The notes under the pieces were generated by a model. The model was given only the letters and a program-made list of their open reading frames with translations, made no database searches and had not been told where the DNA came from. From assembly GCF_017744445.1 (NCBI RefSeq), contig NZ_JAGIBH010000169.1, positions 113,270 through 177,269 on the forward strand: 64,000 bases of DNA, given 5' to 3'. Positions 1-8,419 of this stretch are shown piece after piece. Positions within the stretch are counted from its first letter, which is position 1; each line of letters opens with the position of its first letter. The stretch comes from Caulobacter sp. Lineage in GTDB: Bacteria > Pseudomonadota > Alphaproteobacteria > Caulobacterales > Caulobacteraceae. The position numbers and the translations under genes were made by a program.

Positions 1-523
1 GGGCCGGCACGAAGCTGGCGAAGCGCAGGGCGATCCACAGCTGGATGGCGATCACCAGCACGGCCGCCGCCAGCACCTTGGCGTTCAGCACGGCGAACCG
101 CGTCAGGTCGGGCTCACCCACCGGCGCCACGGCGGGCTTTATCGCGCCGGCCAGGTGGATGGCGGCGAGGGTGAATACGAGGTTCAGCACGGTCATGATC
201 GCCACGACCCCGACCACGCAGATCGCCTTGGCCGCATAGAGCCGCCAGCGCGGAACCGGCAGGGCGCGCAGGTGGTCCCAGGCGCGGGGTCCATGCTCCA
301 TGTGGGCGACCAGCGCGGTCAGGGCCGTCACGCTCATCGGCAGCATGAAGTAGGCCCAGATGCCGGTCGAGGCCTGTAGCAGCATCTCCCAGGGCGGCGG
401 CTTGCTCCCGCGCAGCAGGACGAAGAAGGCGAAGACCGCGATCAGGGTCGGCGCGGCCAGCGCCAGGACGGCGGCGAGCGAACGGTTCAGCTTGCGCAGT
501 TCGACAGACAGGACGGCAAGCAT
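1..523 (-). CDS. ABC-2 type transporter permease, partial (C-terminus beyond window)
   Basis: Membrane subunit of an ABC exporter; the first 174 codons are visible and the gene runs off the left edge. The protein starts MLAVLSVELRKLNRS. It has hydrophobic segments near residues 18-36, 50-70 and 100-125, separated by short charged loops, as in bacteriocin-immunity/ABC-2 permeases (MutE/BcrB type). Its ATG overlaps the TGA of the upstream ATPase gene by one base (TGATG), so the two are translationally coupled and form one transporter. The substrate cannot be told from sequence. Confidence 0.8.
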   Translation of the reverse strand, partial: MLAVLSVELRKLNRSLAAVLALAAPTLIAVFAFFVLLRGSKPPPWEMLLQASTGIWAYFMLPMSVTALTALVAHMEHGPRAWDHLRALPVPRWRLYAAKAICVVGVVAIMTVLNLVFTLAAIHLAGAIKPAVAPVGEPDLTRFAVLNAKVLAAAVLVIAIQLWIALRFASFVPA

Positions 524-1455
524 CAGACGACCTCGACTTGGCTTTGGGGAGCGGAAACCTGGCGATAGATGTCTTCCAGCGACCGATCACGCGGGCCGAT
601 GGCGAAGACCGGCAGGCCGGCCTGGACCAGGGCCTGGTTCAGCGCGGCGGTCGTCCGGTCGGCGTTCTCGCCCGGGCGTAGAGGAACCGCCAGCCCCGCC
701 TCTGTCGCGACGGGTGACAGATCATGACCGACCAGCAGCTGGGCCGCCTTGGCGTCGTCGCCGGTGCGCAGCAGGATCTGCGGCGCCAGGTCGGCCTTCA
801 GCCGCGATAGCTCGCCCTCCAGCACCAGCCGGCCGTCGTTGACGACGCCGACATGGGTGGCGGTCTGCTCGATCTCGCCCAGCAGGTGGCTGGACAGCAG
901 CACCGTGGCGCCGGTGCGCTCGGGCAGGCTTTTGAGGAAACGACGCATGTCGGCGATGCCGTCGGGGTCCAGGCCGTTGGTCGGCTCGTCCAGCACCAGC
1001 ACCGGCGGCGCGCCCAGCATGGCCCGCGCCAGGCCCAGGCGCTGGCGCATGCCCAGCGAGTAGCCGGCCATCTTGCGGCCGGCGTCGGCCGTCATCTCGA
1101 CCACCGCCAGCACGCGGTCGATCTCGCGGGCGGGCAAGCCCAGCAGAGTCGCGGTCAGGGCCAGGTTCTCGCGGCCCGTCAGGTTGCCGTAGAAGCCATG
1201 CGCCTCGAGCAGCGCCCCAATCTTGCGGGCCGCACCGATGCGGTCGCGGGCGACGTCCAGGCCGCAGACCCTGGCCACGCCGGCGCTCGGCCGGATCAGG
1301 CCCAGCACCATTTTCAGCGTCGTGGTCTTGCCCGCGCCGTTGCGGCCCAGGAAGCCGTACACGGCCCGCTCGGGCACGGTCATCGACACGGCGTCGACCG
1401 CCAGGCGGAGGCCGAAACGACGGGAAAGGCCTTCGGTCTCGATAGCGGCGGGCAT
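523..1455 (-). CDS. ABC transporter ATP-binding protein
   Basis: ATPase of an ABC exporter, 310 residues. It shows Walker A (GRNGAGKTT) near residue 38, a variant signature YSLGMRQRLGLA, Walker B with D-loop (LVLDEPTNGLDP) and the switch histidine in SSHLLGEIE. A roughly 90-residue C-terminal extension after the nucleotide-binding domain is typical of the CcmA/bacitracin-resistance type (DRA subfamily). It is co-translated with the permease at 1-523. The substrate is unknown; antimicrobial peptide or lipid export is common for this group. Confidence 0.92.
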   Translation of the reverse strand: MPAAIETEGLSRRFGLRLAVDAVSMTVPERAVYGFLGRNGAGKTTTLKMVLGLIRPSAGVARVCGLDVARDRIGAARKIGALLEAHGFYGNLTGRENLALTATLLGLPAREIDRVLAVVEMTADAGRKMAGYSLGMRQRLGLARAMLGAPPVLVLDEPTNGLDPDGIADMRRFLKSLPERTGATVLLSSHLLGEIEQTATHVGVVNDGRLVLEGELSRLKADLAPQILLRTGDDAKAAQLLVGHDLSPVATEAGLAVPLRPGENADRTTAALNQALVQAGLPVFAIGPRDRSLEDIYRQVSAPQSQVEVV

Positions 1456-1510
1456 GGGCCGTCGCGCTCCATTCGTTTAAGTTAGATATAAAGTTGCGAA
1501 GCGATCGTCT

Positions 1511-1525
1511 TTAAGTCAAGATTAA
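1511..1525 (+). promoter_or_regulatory. CtrA-type box TTAA-N7-TTAA
   Basis: TTAA at 1511-1514 and TTAA at 1522-1525 are separated by exactly seven bases, matching the CtrA consensus core (TTAA-N7-TTAA). It lies 26 bases upstream of the GTG start proposed for the DUF2975 gene and about 55 bases from the divergent ABC ATPase start. Binding is an inference from the match only. Confidence 0.5.
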
Positions 1526-1551
1526 AGATGGGACAGGATCGGAGGGGCGCC

Positions 1552-2052
1552 GTGGGCACAAAGGACATCGAAAAATTCCGCCGCATGTGCCGCCAGTTCC
1601 GGGCGCTGGCCATGTTCATGGTGATTAGCGTCGGCCTGCTGCTGGCCTTCATGGTCTGGGTCGCGCCGCTGCTGCTGATGGCCTTGCACCGGCCCTCGCT
1701 GACGCCCAACCAGATGCTGGCCTTCACGATCCAGTACATCCCGGCCGCCTGCTACCTGTTCGGGGTGTGGTCGATCGGCCAGGCGCTGGGCGAGGTCGCC
1801 AAGGGCCGGCTGCTACAGGCCGCCCTGCCCTCGGCCCTGCGCCGCGTCGGCCTGGCCCTAGGGATCGGCGGCGTGGCCAATGTCTTCGTGGTCATCAACC
1901 TGATGCGGCTGGTCGGGGCTGACAAGCGCAGCTATCTGGACTTCGACGTGGCCGGCATGACGCTGGGCATGATCGGCGGCGCCCTGTTCCTGCTGGGTCG
2001 CGTGATGGACCAGGCCCTGGCGGCGCAGGCCGAACTCGACGAGATGATCTGA
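1552..2052 (+). CDS. DUF2975 family membrane protein
   Basis: Small membrane protein of about 166 residues with four predicted hydrophobic segments (near residues 18-42, 60-80, 100-122 and 133-152), as in the DUF2975 family. I prefer GTG at 1552 because GGAGG sits seven bases upstream; an in-frame ATG at 1528 has no ribosome site and abuts the TTAA-N7-TTAA box. The TGA overlaps the ATG of the HTH gene (TGATG). DUF2975 genes are commonly paired with a YozG-like HTH gene, as here, which suggests a membrane-linked regulator pair. Function unknown. Confidence 0.8.
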   Translation: MGTKDIEKFRRMCRQFRALAMFMVISVGLLLAFMVWVAPLLLMALHRPSLTPNQMLAFTIQYIPAACYLFGVWSIGQALGEVAKGRLLQAALPSALRRVGLALGIGGVANVFVVINLMRLVGADKRSYLDFDVAGMTLGMIGGALFLLGRVMDQALAAQAELDEMI

Positions 2053-2291
2053 TGCCCGTTCGCGTCACCCTGGACGCCCTGATCGTCGCCAAGGGCCTCA
2101 AGGCTCGCGACCTGGCCCAGGAGGTCGGCCTCAGCGAGACCCAGCTGTCGCTGTTCCGCTCGGGCAAGGTGAAGGGCATCCGCTTCCGCACCCTGGCCCG
2201 CCTGTGCGCGGCCCTGGACTGCCGCCCTGGCGACCTGCTGGACTACGACTTCGACGCCGCCGACCTGGCCGCGCCGGACGAGGACGACTGA
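2052..2291 (+). CDS. XRE-family (YozG-like) helix-turn-helix regulator
   Basis: A 79-residue DNA-binding protein that is almost entirely one Cro/C1-type HTH domain. The core runs from residue 5 to 66 (LKARDLAQEVGLSETQLS, then RTLARLCAALDCRPGDLL), followed by an acidic tail. It is co-translated with the preceding DUF2975 gene through a one-base overlap. Its last 49 bases overlap the 3' end of the convergent GNAT gene. Confidence 0.88.
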   Translation: MPVRVTLDALIVAKGLKARDLAQEVGLSETQLSLFRSGKVKGIRFRTLARLCAALDCRPGDLLDYDFDAADLAAPDEDD

Positions 2292-2821
2292 GCCGCACGC
2301 CAATCGTCGGCGCTCTGCCCCCACATCTGGGTCGGTCCGGCCGCATCCATCGGCGGCGGCAGGCTGACCATCTCCAGCATCCGCGACCCGATCCGCTGCG
2401 CCACCGCCTGCGAGCCGACATTGTCGGGATGGATCATGTGGGCGACCGAAGGCCAGCCCAGTTCCTCGAACGCGAACCGTATCCCCGCGCTCGCCGCCTC
2501 GGTGGCGTAGCCCTTGCCCCAGGCCGAGCGGTGCAGCATCCAGCCCACCTCCCGCGCCGGCCAGCCCTCGGGCTCCCACGGACCTGAGCGTCCGACCCAG
2601 CGGCCGGTCTCTTTCTCGATGATGGAGAAGGTCCCAAAGCCCCGCAGCGGCCACATGCCCACCACCTGGGCCAGGGTGCGCCAGGCGATGCTGCGCGGCA
2701 TGGCGCCGTTCAAATAGCGCATGCACTCGACGTCGCCGTGGAACTCGGCCCAGCCGGCGTCGAAGTCCGCCTGCTGGGGCACACGCAGGATCAGGCGTTC
2801 GGTTTCGAGGATGGGAGACAT
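2243..2821 (-). CDS. GNAT family N-acetyltransferase
   Basis: Acetyl-CoA-dependent acyltransferase of the RimJ/RimL-like group, about 192 residues. It opens with LETERLILRVPQQADFD and carries the acetyl-CoA-binding segment GWMLHRSAWGKGYATEA, then HPDNVGSQAVAQRIG, as in this family. I start at ATG 2821, which has GGAG seven bases upstream; an ATG at 2848 would add nine residues. The C-terminus (SSSSGAARSAASKS) is low-complexity and lies in the part that overlaps the convergent HTH gene. The acceptor substrate is unknown. Confidence 0.85.
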   Translation of the reverse strand: MSPILETERLILRVPQQADFDAGWAEFHGDVECMRYLNGAMPRSIAWRTLAQVVGMWPLRGFGTFSIIEKETGRWVGRSGPWEPEGWPAREVGWMLHRSAWGKGYATEAASAGIRFAFEELGWPSVAHMIHPDNVGSQAVAQRIGSRMLEMVSLPPPMDAAGPTQMWGQSADDWRAAQSSSSGAARSAASKS

Positions 2822-2885
2822 CGGCGGCTCCAAGGCGGAAAGCTCCACCTTAGGCTGCCGAGCGCCGGTGGCTAGTCCCGCCCTC

Positions 2886-3971
2886 TTAGTCTCTTAGGGG
2901 GCGCAGCCGGTTCACGTGGCCCATCTTGCGCCCGGCGCGAGCTTCGCCCTTGCCGTAGAGGTGGACGCGGGTCTCGGGTTCGGCGGCCAGCTTCTTCCAG
3001 GCGTCGACATCGGCGCCCAGCAGGTTGGTCATCTCGACATGGTGGTGCGGGGCGGTCGGACCCAGCGGCCAGCCGGCGACGGCGCGGATGTGCTGCTCGA
3101 ACTGGTCGACCTCGCAGCCGTCCTGGGTCCAGTGGCCGGTGTTGTGGACACGCGGGGCGAACTCGTTGACCAGCAGCTTGCCGTCGGAGAGTTCAAACAG
3201 CTCGACGCCGATGACGCCGACATAGTCCAGGGCGGTCAGGATCTTGGCGGCGATCTTCTCGGCCTGGTCGCGGGTGGCCTGGGTGATCTTGGCCGGGGCG
3301 ACGGTGCGGCGCAGGACGCCGCCCTCGTGGTGGTTCTCGGCGACCGGATAGCAGGCGATCTCGCCGTCGCGGCCCCGCGCGGCGATCACCGACAGCTCGC
3401 GACCGAAGTCGGCGGGGGCCTCGAGGATCGCGGCCTGGCGGCCGATCTTGTCGAACGAGGCTTCCGCGTCGGCGGCCTTCTGGATCCAGGCCTGACCCTT
3501 GCCGTCATAACCTTCGCGGCGGGTCTTCAGCAGCGACGGGGCGCCGATCTTGGCCAGGGCGGCGGCCAGGCTTTCGCTGTCATGGACGGGGGCGAAGGCC
3601 ACGGTCGGCACGCCGATCTCGGCCAGGAAGCTCTTTTCGACCACGCGGTCCTGGGCGGCGGCCAGGGCCTTGGCGCCCGGCGAAACCATCGCGCCCAGGG
3701 CGGCCAGTTCCGACACGGTGTCGGCGGGCACGTTCTCGAACTCGTAGGTGACCACGTCGCAGGCCTCGGCCAGGCGCTTCAGGGCCCAGCGATCGTCATA
3801 AGCAGCAACGATCTGGCGAGCGGAAACGCGGCCGGCGGGCGAGCCCTCCTCCGGGTCCTGGATGACCACGTCGAAGCCCAGGCGGGCGGCGGCCAGGGCC
3901 AGCATGCGGCCCAACTGCCCCCCGCCGAGGATGCCGATGGTCGAACCGGGAACGAGAGGGAACTCAGCCAT
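2886..3971 (-). CDS. purK: 5-(carboxyamino)imidazole ribonucleotide synthase
   Basis: Converts AIR to N5-CAIR with ATP and bicarbonate in purine synthesis. The 361-residue ATP-grasp protein starts with the family nucleotide fold (GILGGGQLGRMLALAA). It contains VVTYEFENVP, the ATP-grasp lysine segment LLKTRREGYDGKGQ near residue 150 and the metal-binding LLVNEFAPRVHNTGHWT. It lies six bases downstream of purE on the same strand, so the pair is an operon making CAIR in two steps. Confidence 0.97.
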   Translation of the reverse strand: MAEFPLVPGSTIGILGGGQLGRMLALAAARLGFDVVIQDPEEGSPAGRVSARQIVAAYDDRWALKRLAEACDVVTYEFENVPADTVSELAALGAMVSPGAKALAAAQDRVVEKSFLAEIGVPTVAFAPVHDSESLAAALAKIGAPSLLKTRREGYDGKGQAWIQKAADAEASFDKIGRQAAILEAPADFGRELSVIAARGRDGEIACYPVAENHHEGGVLRRTVAPAKITQATRDQAEKIAAKILTALDYVGVIGVELFELSDGKLLVNEFAPRVHNTGHWTQDGCEVDQFEQHIRAVAGWPLGPTAPHHHVEMTNLLGADVDAWKKLAAEPETRVHLYGKGEARAGRKMGHVNRLRPLRD

Positions 3972-3977
3972 AGGTCT

Positions 3978-4469
3978 TTAGTCCTCGACGCTCTCGACGA
4001 CGCTCTCGGTCTGGGCGGCGCGGAAGGCGGCCAGGCGTTCGCCCAGCGCCTTGTCAGACAGGGCCAGGATCTGGGCGGCCAGCAGGCCGGCGTTCTTGGC
4101 CCCGGCCTCGCCGATCGCCAGGGTCGCCACCGGGATGCCGCCCGGCATCTGGACGATCGAGAGCAGGCTATCCAGGCCGCTCAGCGCCTTGGACTGGACC
4201 GGCACGCCCAGCACCGGCAGGTTGGTCATCGAGGCGGCCATGCCCGGCAGGTGCGCCGCGCCGCCGGCCCCGGCGATGATCACCTTGTAGCCGGCCGCCT
4301 CGGCGCCGGTGGCGAACTCGAACAGGCGCTGGGGGGTGCGGTGGGCCGAGACGACCTTGGCCTCGTAGGCCACGCCCAGGCTGTCCAGCGCGTCGGCCGC
4401 GCCCTTCATGGTCGGCCAGTCCGAACGGCTGCCCATGATGATGGCGACGGGCGGGGTGGTCGAAGTCAT
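3978..4469 (-). CDS. purE: N5-carboxyaminoimidazole ribonucleotide mutase
   Basis: Isomerises N5-CAIR to CAIR, the step after PurK. I start at ATG 4469 (MTSTTPPVAIIMGSRSDW), giving 163 residues, the normal class I PurE length, with AGGGA upstream; the open frame continues further but without family similarity. The substrate-binding GSRSDW and the SAHRTP motif with its histidine are present, as is IAGAGGAAHLPGM. First gene of purE-purK. Confidence 0.97.
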   Translation of the reverse strand: MTSTTPPVAIIMGSRSDWPTMKGAADALDSLGVAYEAKVVSAHRTPQRLFEFATGAEAAGYKVIIAGAGGAAHLPGMAASMTNLPVLGVPVQSKALSGLDSLLSIVQMPGGIPVATLAIGEAGAKNAGLLAAQILALSDKALGERLAAFRAAQTESVVESVED

Positions 4470-4691
4470 CGCGTCGTCCCTGGCGCGGTGAATGAAGGCC
4501 GCCCCGTATGCGTCTCCCCCCATCCGCGCAAGCCCAAAACGACACAAACCGCCTACGGACTGCTCATTCAATCACCCATAGGTCGAGCATGCGACCCTTT
4601 GCGCGTGTGACCAATCAGCACCCCCGATTGCGTCGAACGCCGTTCCCGTTAACCATGGTGGAGCTGTGCCATTTCGATTCCCTTGTAGGCC

Positions 4692-5408
4692 ATGAAGATC
4701 ACCGGCGCCCGGACCGAACCTTTCGCTGCCATCCGCAAGCGCGCCCTGGTGCGCGCCGGAAACCAGGTCGTGGCCCGCGAGGTCGCCGCGCCTGACAGCG
4801 CCGCCTTCCTGGGCCTGACCGAGGCGGACATGTCGCCCAAGGTCATCGAGGCGCTGCAGACCCTGATGACCGAGATCGACGACCTGCGGAACGAGGTCGC
4901 CATGCTGAAGCTGCGCCTGAACGAGGCGCAGGGCCTGGCCGACATGGACGCCCTGACCCCAGTCCTGAATCGCCGGGCCTTCCTGCGCGAGACCAAGCGC
5001 GTCTCGGCCTTCGCCCAGCGCTATGGCTCGTCGGCCAGCCTGGTGTTCTTCGACCTGGACAACTTCAAGAGCGTCAACGACCGCTTCGGCCACGCCGCCG
5101 GCGACGAGGCGCTGAAGGCGGTGGCCAAGCGGCTGCTGGCCAATGTCCGCGAGAGCGACCTGGTCGGCCGCATGGGCGGCGACGAGTTCGCCGTGCTGCT
5201 GGCCCAGGCCGACAAGGAAACCGCCCTGGCCAAGGCCCAGAGCCTGGCCGAGGCGATCCGCAGCCAGCCCGTGGAGTTCGGCGAATGGTCGGCCCCGCTG
5301 CACGTCTCGTACGGCGTGCGCGAGATCGAGCCCGGCGCCGATCCCGAAGTGTCCCTGGCCGAGGCCGACGCGGCGATGTTCGTCCGCAAGCGTAGGGCTG
5401 TTGGTTAG
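4692..5408 (+). CDS. dgcA: Soluble diguanylate cyclase DgcA
   Basis: Makes cyclic di-GMP from two GTP. The protein has 238 residues: an N-terminal helical region to about residue 80 with no recognised sensor, then a GGDEF domain. The active-site GGDEF is at 162-166 and the allosteric inhibitory site RESD at 153-156, the five-residue spacing expected for product inhibition. This architecture and the RESD sequence match C. crescentus DgcA, the model for I-site feedback; orthology is inferred from memory of that protein. The substrate-side segment FFDLDNFKSVND is intact, so the enzyme should be active. A receiver-domain gene follows 96 bases downstream. Confidence 0.9.
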   Translation: MKITGARTEPFAAIRKRALVRAGNQVVAREVAAPDSAAFLGLTEADMSPKVIEALQTLMTEIDDLRNEVAMLKLRLNEAQGLADMDALTPVLNRRAFLRETKRVSAFAQRYGSSASLVFFDLDNFKSVNDRFGHAAGDEALKAVAKRLLANVRESDLVGRMGGDEFAVLLAQADKETALAKAQSLAEAIRSQPVEFGEWSAPLHVSYGVREIEPGADPEVSLAEADAAMFVRKRRAVG

Positions 5409-5504
5409 ACAACCGTCAGTCATGCGACCTTATCGCACGGCGACTGGAACCCGGTGGGTGCGGTAACACGTTCATAGTCTGTTAAGCATGACTGGGCGGG
5501 TTAC

Positions 5505-5867
5505 ATGCAGCGCATCTTGGTCGCAGAGGACGATCCGGTTCTCTCGATGATCTACGAGATCACCCTGACCGAAGCAGGGTTCGACGTCCTGTTGTGCCAG
5601 GACGGCCAGGAGGCGTTCGAGGCTCTGGACAGCTTCGCGCCCGACCTCGTCATCACCGACCACTCGATGCCGCGCATGAGCGGCGGCGAGCTGGTCAGCG
5701 CCGTGCGCCGGGCGCGCCCGAACGCGGTGACCCTGATGGCCTCGGCCTGCGACGCCCGCCTGCTGAAGGACGACCAGCACGCCGACGCGCGCCTGGAAAA
5801 GCCGATCACCCCCGGCCGCCTGCTGCAGACGGTGCGCGAGCTGGAAGCCGCCCGCATCGCGGCCTGA
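5505..5867 (+). CDS. Single-domain response regulator (CheY-like)
   Basis: A 120-residue stand-alone receiver domain without an output domain. Visible residues are the acidic pair D9/D10, the phospho-acceptor D52 (VITDHSMP) and the conserved lysine near 99 (LEKPITPGRL). Such proteins act as phosphotransfer relays or bind a partner. No kinase lies next to it; the neighbour upstream is dgcA on the same strand, so a link to c-di-GMP output is possible but not shown. Confidence 0.9.
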   Translation: MQRILVAEDDPVLSMIYEITLTEAGFDVLLCQDGQEAFEALDSFAPDLVITDHSMPRMSGGELVSAVRRARPNAVTLMASACDARLLKDDQHADARLEKPITPGRLLQTVRELEAARIAA

Positions 5868-5948
5868 GCTGCCTGATGCTGACAGAACTTTAAGCTGACC
5901 GCTCCTGACCCTCGCCCCTAAGGTGGCGTCGGTTCGGGGAGCCTTCAC

Positions 5949-7652
5949 GTGATCATCAAGATTCTGGCGGCCGGCCTGGCCGCCGCCCTCGTCTGCGCGC
6001 CCGCCTGGGCCGCGACGCCCATCAACGCGTACCGCCTGTCGCCCGTCGTCGAGGGCGGCAAGATCACGGCGCTGTCGATCACCCTGACCCTGCCCGCCGA
6101 CGCCGATGGCGAGACACGGCTTGAGTTGCCCGACGCGTGGGGCGGCGGCGAGAAGCTGTGGCGCTTCGTGAAGGACCCGGTCGTCACAGGTGGAACGCTG
6201 TCGGTGCACGACGAGAAGACCTGGGTCGTCCGCTCCAAGCCCGGCGCGCCCCTGACGGTGCGCTATCGCGTGGTCAGCGCCTATGACGGCGAGCCACCGG
6301 TCGACAGCGTCAACTATGGACAGCCAATCGTCGGCCCCGCCGGCTTCTATGTGATTGGCCACACCGTCTTCATCCGTCCCGAGGGGCGGGACAACGACCG
6401 GGCGCGCTTCGCGTGGGACCCGGCCGGCTCGGACCTGGTCTTCGCCTCGGATCTGGAACCGCTGATCAAGGCGCCGGGCAAGCTGGACGACCTGCTGGCC
6501 AGCGTCGCCGTCGCCTACAAGGACCTGACCATCCTGACGCGCCAGGCCGCCGGCGCGCCGTTGCGCCTGGCCGCGCGAGGGCAGTTCGCCTTCACGCCCG
6601 AGGCCTTCGCCGACATGGCCGCCCACACCATCGCCGACAGCCGCGCCTTCTGGGGCGACGGCAAGGAGTCCTTTCTGATCACCCTGACCGACCAGGACGC
6701 CCCGAAGGGCTGGACGTCCTATCGCGGCACGGGCCTCGGCGACGCGTTCGCGGTGATCTCGACCCGCAACGTCCCGCTGGACCAGTACAAGCTGTTCCTA
6801 GCCCACGAGTACTTCCACACCTGGAACGCCAACCGCTTGGGCGGGTCGAAGAGCGGCCCGCAGGAGCCGGCCGGCTACTGGTTCAGCGAGGGCTTCACGG
6901 ACTACTACGCCCGCCGTCTGTCGCTGCGGTCGGGCTTCGTCAGCCTGGAGGCCTTCGTGAAGGACTGGAACCAGGCTCTACAGGCGTATGGCCTGTCACC
7001 GCTGCGGGCCGCGCCCAACGCCAACATCGTCGCCCGCTTCTGGAGCGACAAGACCGTGCAAAAGCTGCCCTACCATCGCGGCGCCCTGTTCGCGGTGCTG
7101 ATGGAGACGCAACTGAAGGCGAAGGGGGGCCTGGATCCGGTGATGCTGGCCATGCGCGACGACGCCAAGGGCCGCGACCGGGCCGACTGGGACTTCGCCG
7201 CCGCCAACCTCTTCCCGCGCATCGCCGAGGCGCGAACCGGGATCGACGTGACGCCCGAGCTCGACCGCTACATCACGCGCGGCATGCCTATCGCCCTGCC
7301 GCCCGACGCCTTCGGCGGCTGCCTGACGGTGGAGACGGTGATCCGCCCCGCTTACCATCCCGGCTTCGACGAGGCGGCGACCCGCAAGACCCGGATCGTC
7401 ACCGGCGTCGTCCCGGACGGTCCGGCCTGGGCGGCGGGCCTGCGCGACGGCCAGAAATATCTGGGCCGCGCCGCGGGTCAGGAGGGCGACGGCTCGGTCG
7501 AAACCGGCCAGGCGGTCGAGGACGCCAGCGGCAAGCGGGTGATCCGCTACCTGCCCGCCGGCAAGACGACAGTGGGCTTCCAACGCATCGCCATGCCCAT
7601 GGACCTGACGGACCAGGCGCGGGCGGCGTGCGTGAAGGCGGTCGCCGGCTAG
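5949..7652 (+). CDS. M61 family metallopeptidase (glycyl aminopeptidase-like)
   Basis: Exported zinc peptidase of 567 residues, started at GTG 5949. A signal peptide spans residues 1-21 (hydrophobic stretch, then APAWAA). An N-terminal beta domain precedes the catalytic domain. The zinc motif HEYFH is at 286-290 and the third ligand is the glutamate in WFSEGFTDYYARRL about 25 residues later, the usual M61 arrangement. It probably degrades peptides in the periplasm. The gene stands alone, with the next gene convergent. Confidence 0.9.
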   Translation: MIIKILAAGLAAALVCAPAWAATPINAYRLSPVVEGGKITALSITLTLPADADGETRLELPDAWGGGEKLWRFVKDPVVTGGTLSVHDEKTWVVRSKPGAPLTVRYRVVSAYDGEPPVDSVNYGQPIVGPAGFYVIGHTVFIRPEGRDNDRARFAWDPAGSDLVFASDLEPLIKAPGKLDDLLASVAVAYKDLTILTRQAAGAPLRLAARGQFAFTPEAFADMAAHTIADSRAFWGDGKESFLITLTDQDAPKGWTSYRGTGLGDAFAVISTRNVPLDQYKLFLAHEYFHTWNANRLGGSKSGPQEPAGYWFSEGFTDYYARRLSLRSGFVSLEAFVKDWNQALQAYGLSPLRAAPNANIVARFWSDKTVQKLPYHRGALFAVLMETQLKAKGGLDPVMLAMRDDAKGRDRADWDFAAANLFPRIAEARTGIDVTPELDRYITRGMPIALPPDAFGGCLTVETVIRPAYHPGFDEAATRKTRIVTGVVPDGPAWAAGLRDGQKYLGRAAGQEGDGSVETGQAVEDASGKRVIRYLPAGKTTVGFQRIAMPMDLTDQARAACVKAVAG

Positions 7653-7661
7653 ACCCGGAAA

Positions 7662-7892
7662 CTAGGCGATGATGTCAGGAGTCAGCTGGTCTTCCAGCCG
7701 GCCGATCTCGTCCTTGAGGATCAGCTTCTTTTTCTTCAGGCGCGCGATCTGCAGCATGTCGGGCTGGTAGCGTTCTTCCAGCGCCTGGATGGCGTCGTCG
7801 AGGTCCTTGTGCTCCTCGCGCAGGTCGGCGAGGCGACGTTCGATCGCGATGTCGGTATCTTCCGACGGATCATCGTCGTTCATGGACGTCAT
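7662..7892 (-). CDS. YdcH/DUF465 family small protein
   Basis: A 76-residue charged helical protein of the YdcH family. The core EHKDLDDAIQALEERY then IARLKKKKLILKDEI, rich in Lys/Glu, predicts a helical hairpin or short coiled coil. Function of the family is unknown. It lies downstream of the ubiX-TIGR02444 pair on the same strand, 60 bases after the latter. A second, shorter DUF465 gene lies at 9168. Confidence 0.85.
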   Translation of the reverse strand: MTSMNDDDPSEDTDIAIERRLADLREEHKDLDDAIQALEERYQPDMLQIARLKKKKLILKDEIGRLEDQLTPDIIA

Positions 7893-7952
7893 CTCGGTGG
7901 GCCCCCTCTCAAGGGGTGATAGATAGCAAAGGCTGACAGCGGGTAAAGGCGC

Positions 7953-8414
7953 TCAGCCCAAAGGTTTAGCAAGGGCCTCGGCGAGCTTTTCGAGCGCGCT
8001 CCGGCGCGGCGGGTCGCCGGACGCTTCAGCCGCGGCGATCAGGCCGTCCAGGATCGGGATCGGGGCCCCCGGCGGACTGCTTAAAGCCTCCAGGCTTTCC
8101 ATCAACACGCGCTCGCCCTTCAGCTCGACGGCCTTCACGGCGTCACGCAACGCCTCCTTGGCGGTCTCGTCGACGGGCGGGCGAGCAGGCTTGAGCGCCC
8201 GGCGGACGCCGCGCAGCGGCGCGCCGATCTCGGCGTCCCAGGCGCGCATCATCCGGGCGGCGTCCTCGAGGTCGGCGGAGCGCCCCTCCCCAGCCATCCA
8301 GGCGGCCCAGAGCAACCAGGGGACGTTCTGGCCGTGGGCGTCCTGCAGGTGCAGGCAAGCGTCCGCGACAGGTTGTCGCGCATAGACCTCCAGCGCCCAA
8401 TCCCAGAACCGCAC
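7953..8414 (-). CDS. TIGR02444/DUF2390 family protein
   Basis: A 153-residue cytosolic protein of the TIGR02444 family, recognisable from its start (RFWDWALEVYARQPVADACLHLQDAHGQNVP split by the typical tryptophans) and mostly helical. It begins at GTG 8414, five bases after the ubiX stop codon, so the two are co-transcribed and probably coupled. The family has no known function. The association with ubiX might suggest a role near quinone metabolism, but this is only context. Confidence 0.82.
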   Translation of the reverse strand: MRFWDWALEVYARQPVADACLHLQDAHGQNVPWLLWAAWMAGEGRSADLEDAARMMRAWDAEIGAPLRGVRRALKPARPPVDETAKEALRDAVKAVELKGERVLMESLEALSSPPGAPIPILDGLIAAAEASGDPPRRSALEKLAEALAKPLG

Positions 8415-8419
8415 GGCCG

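Noticed and set aside
2916..4610. Long open frame antisense to purK-purE
   Set aside because: GC-rich codon-position bias keeps the antisense frame open; the protein is His/Gly/Gln-rich without family similarity. Several other long antisense frames (19666-21165, 29011-30282, 54484-57129) were rejected for the same reason.
4692..5408. Assignment of the GGDEF gene as DgcB
   Set aside because: The RESD inhibitory site and its neighbourhood match what I recall of DgcA better.
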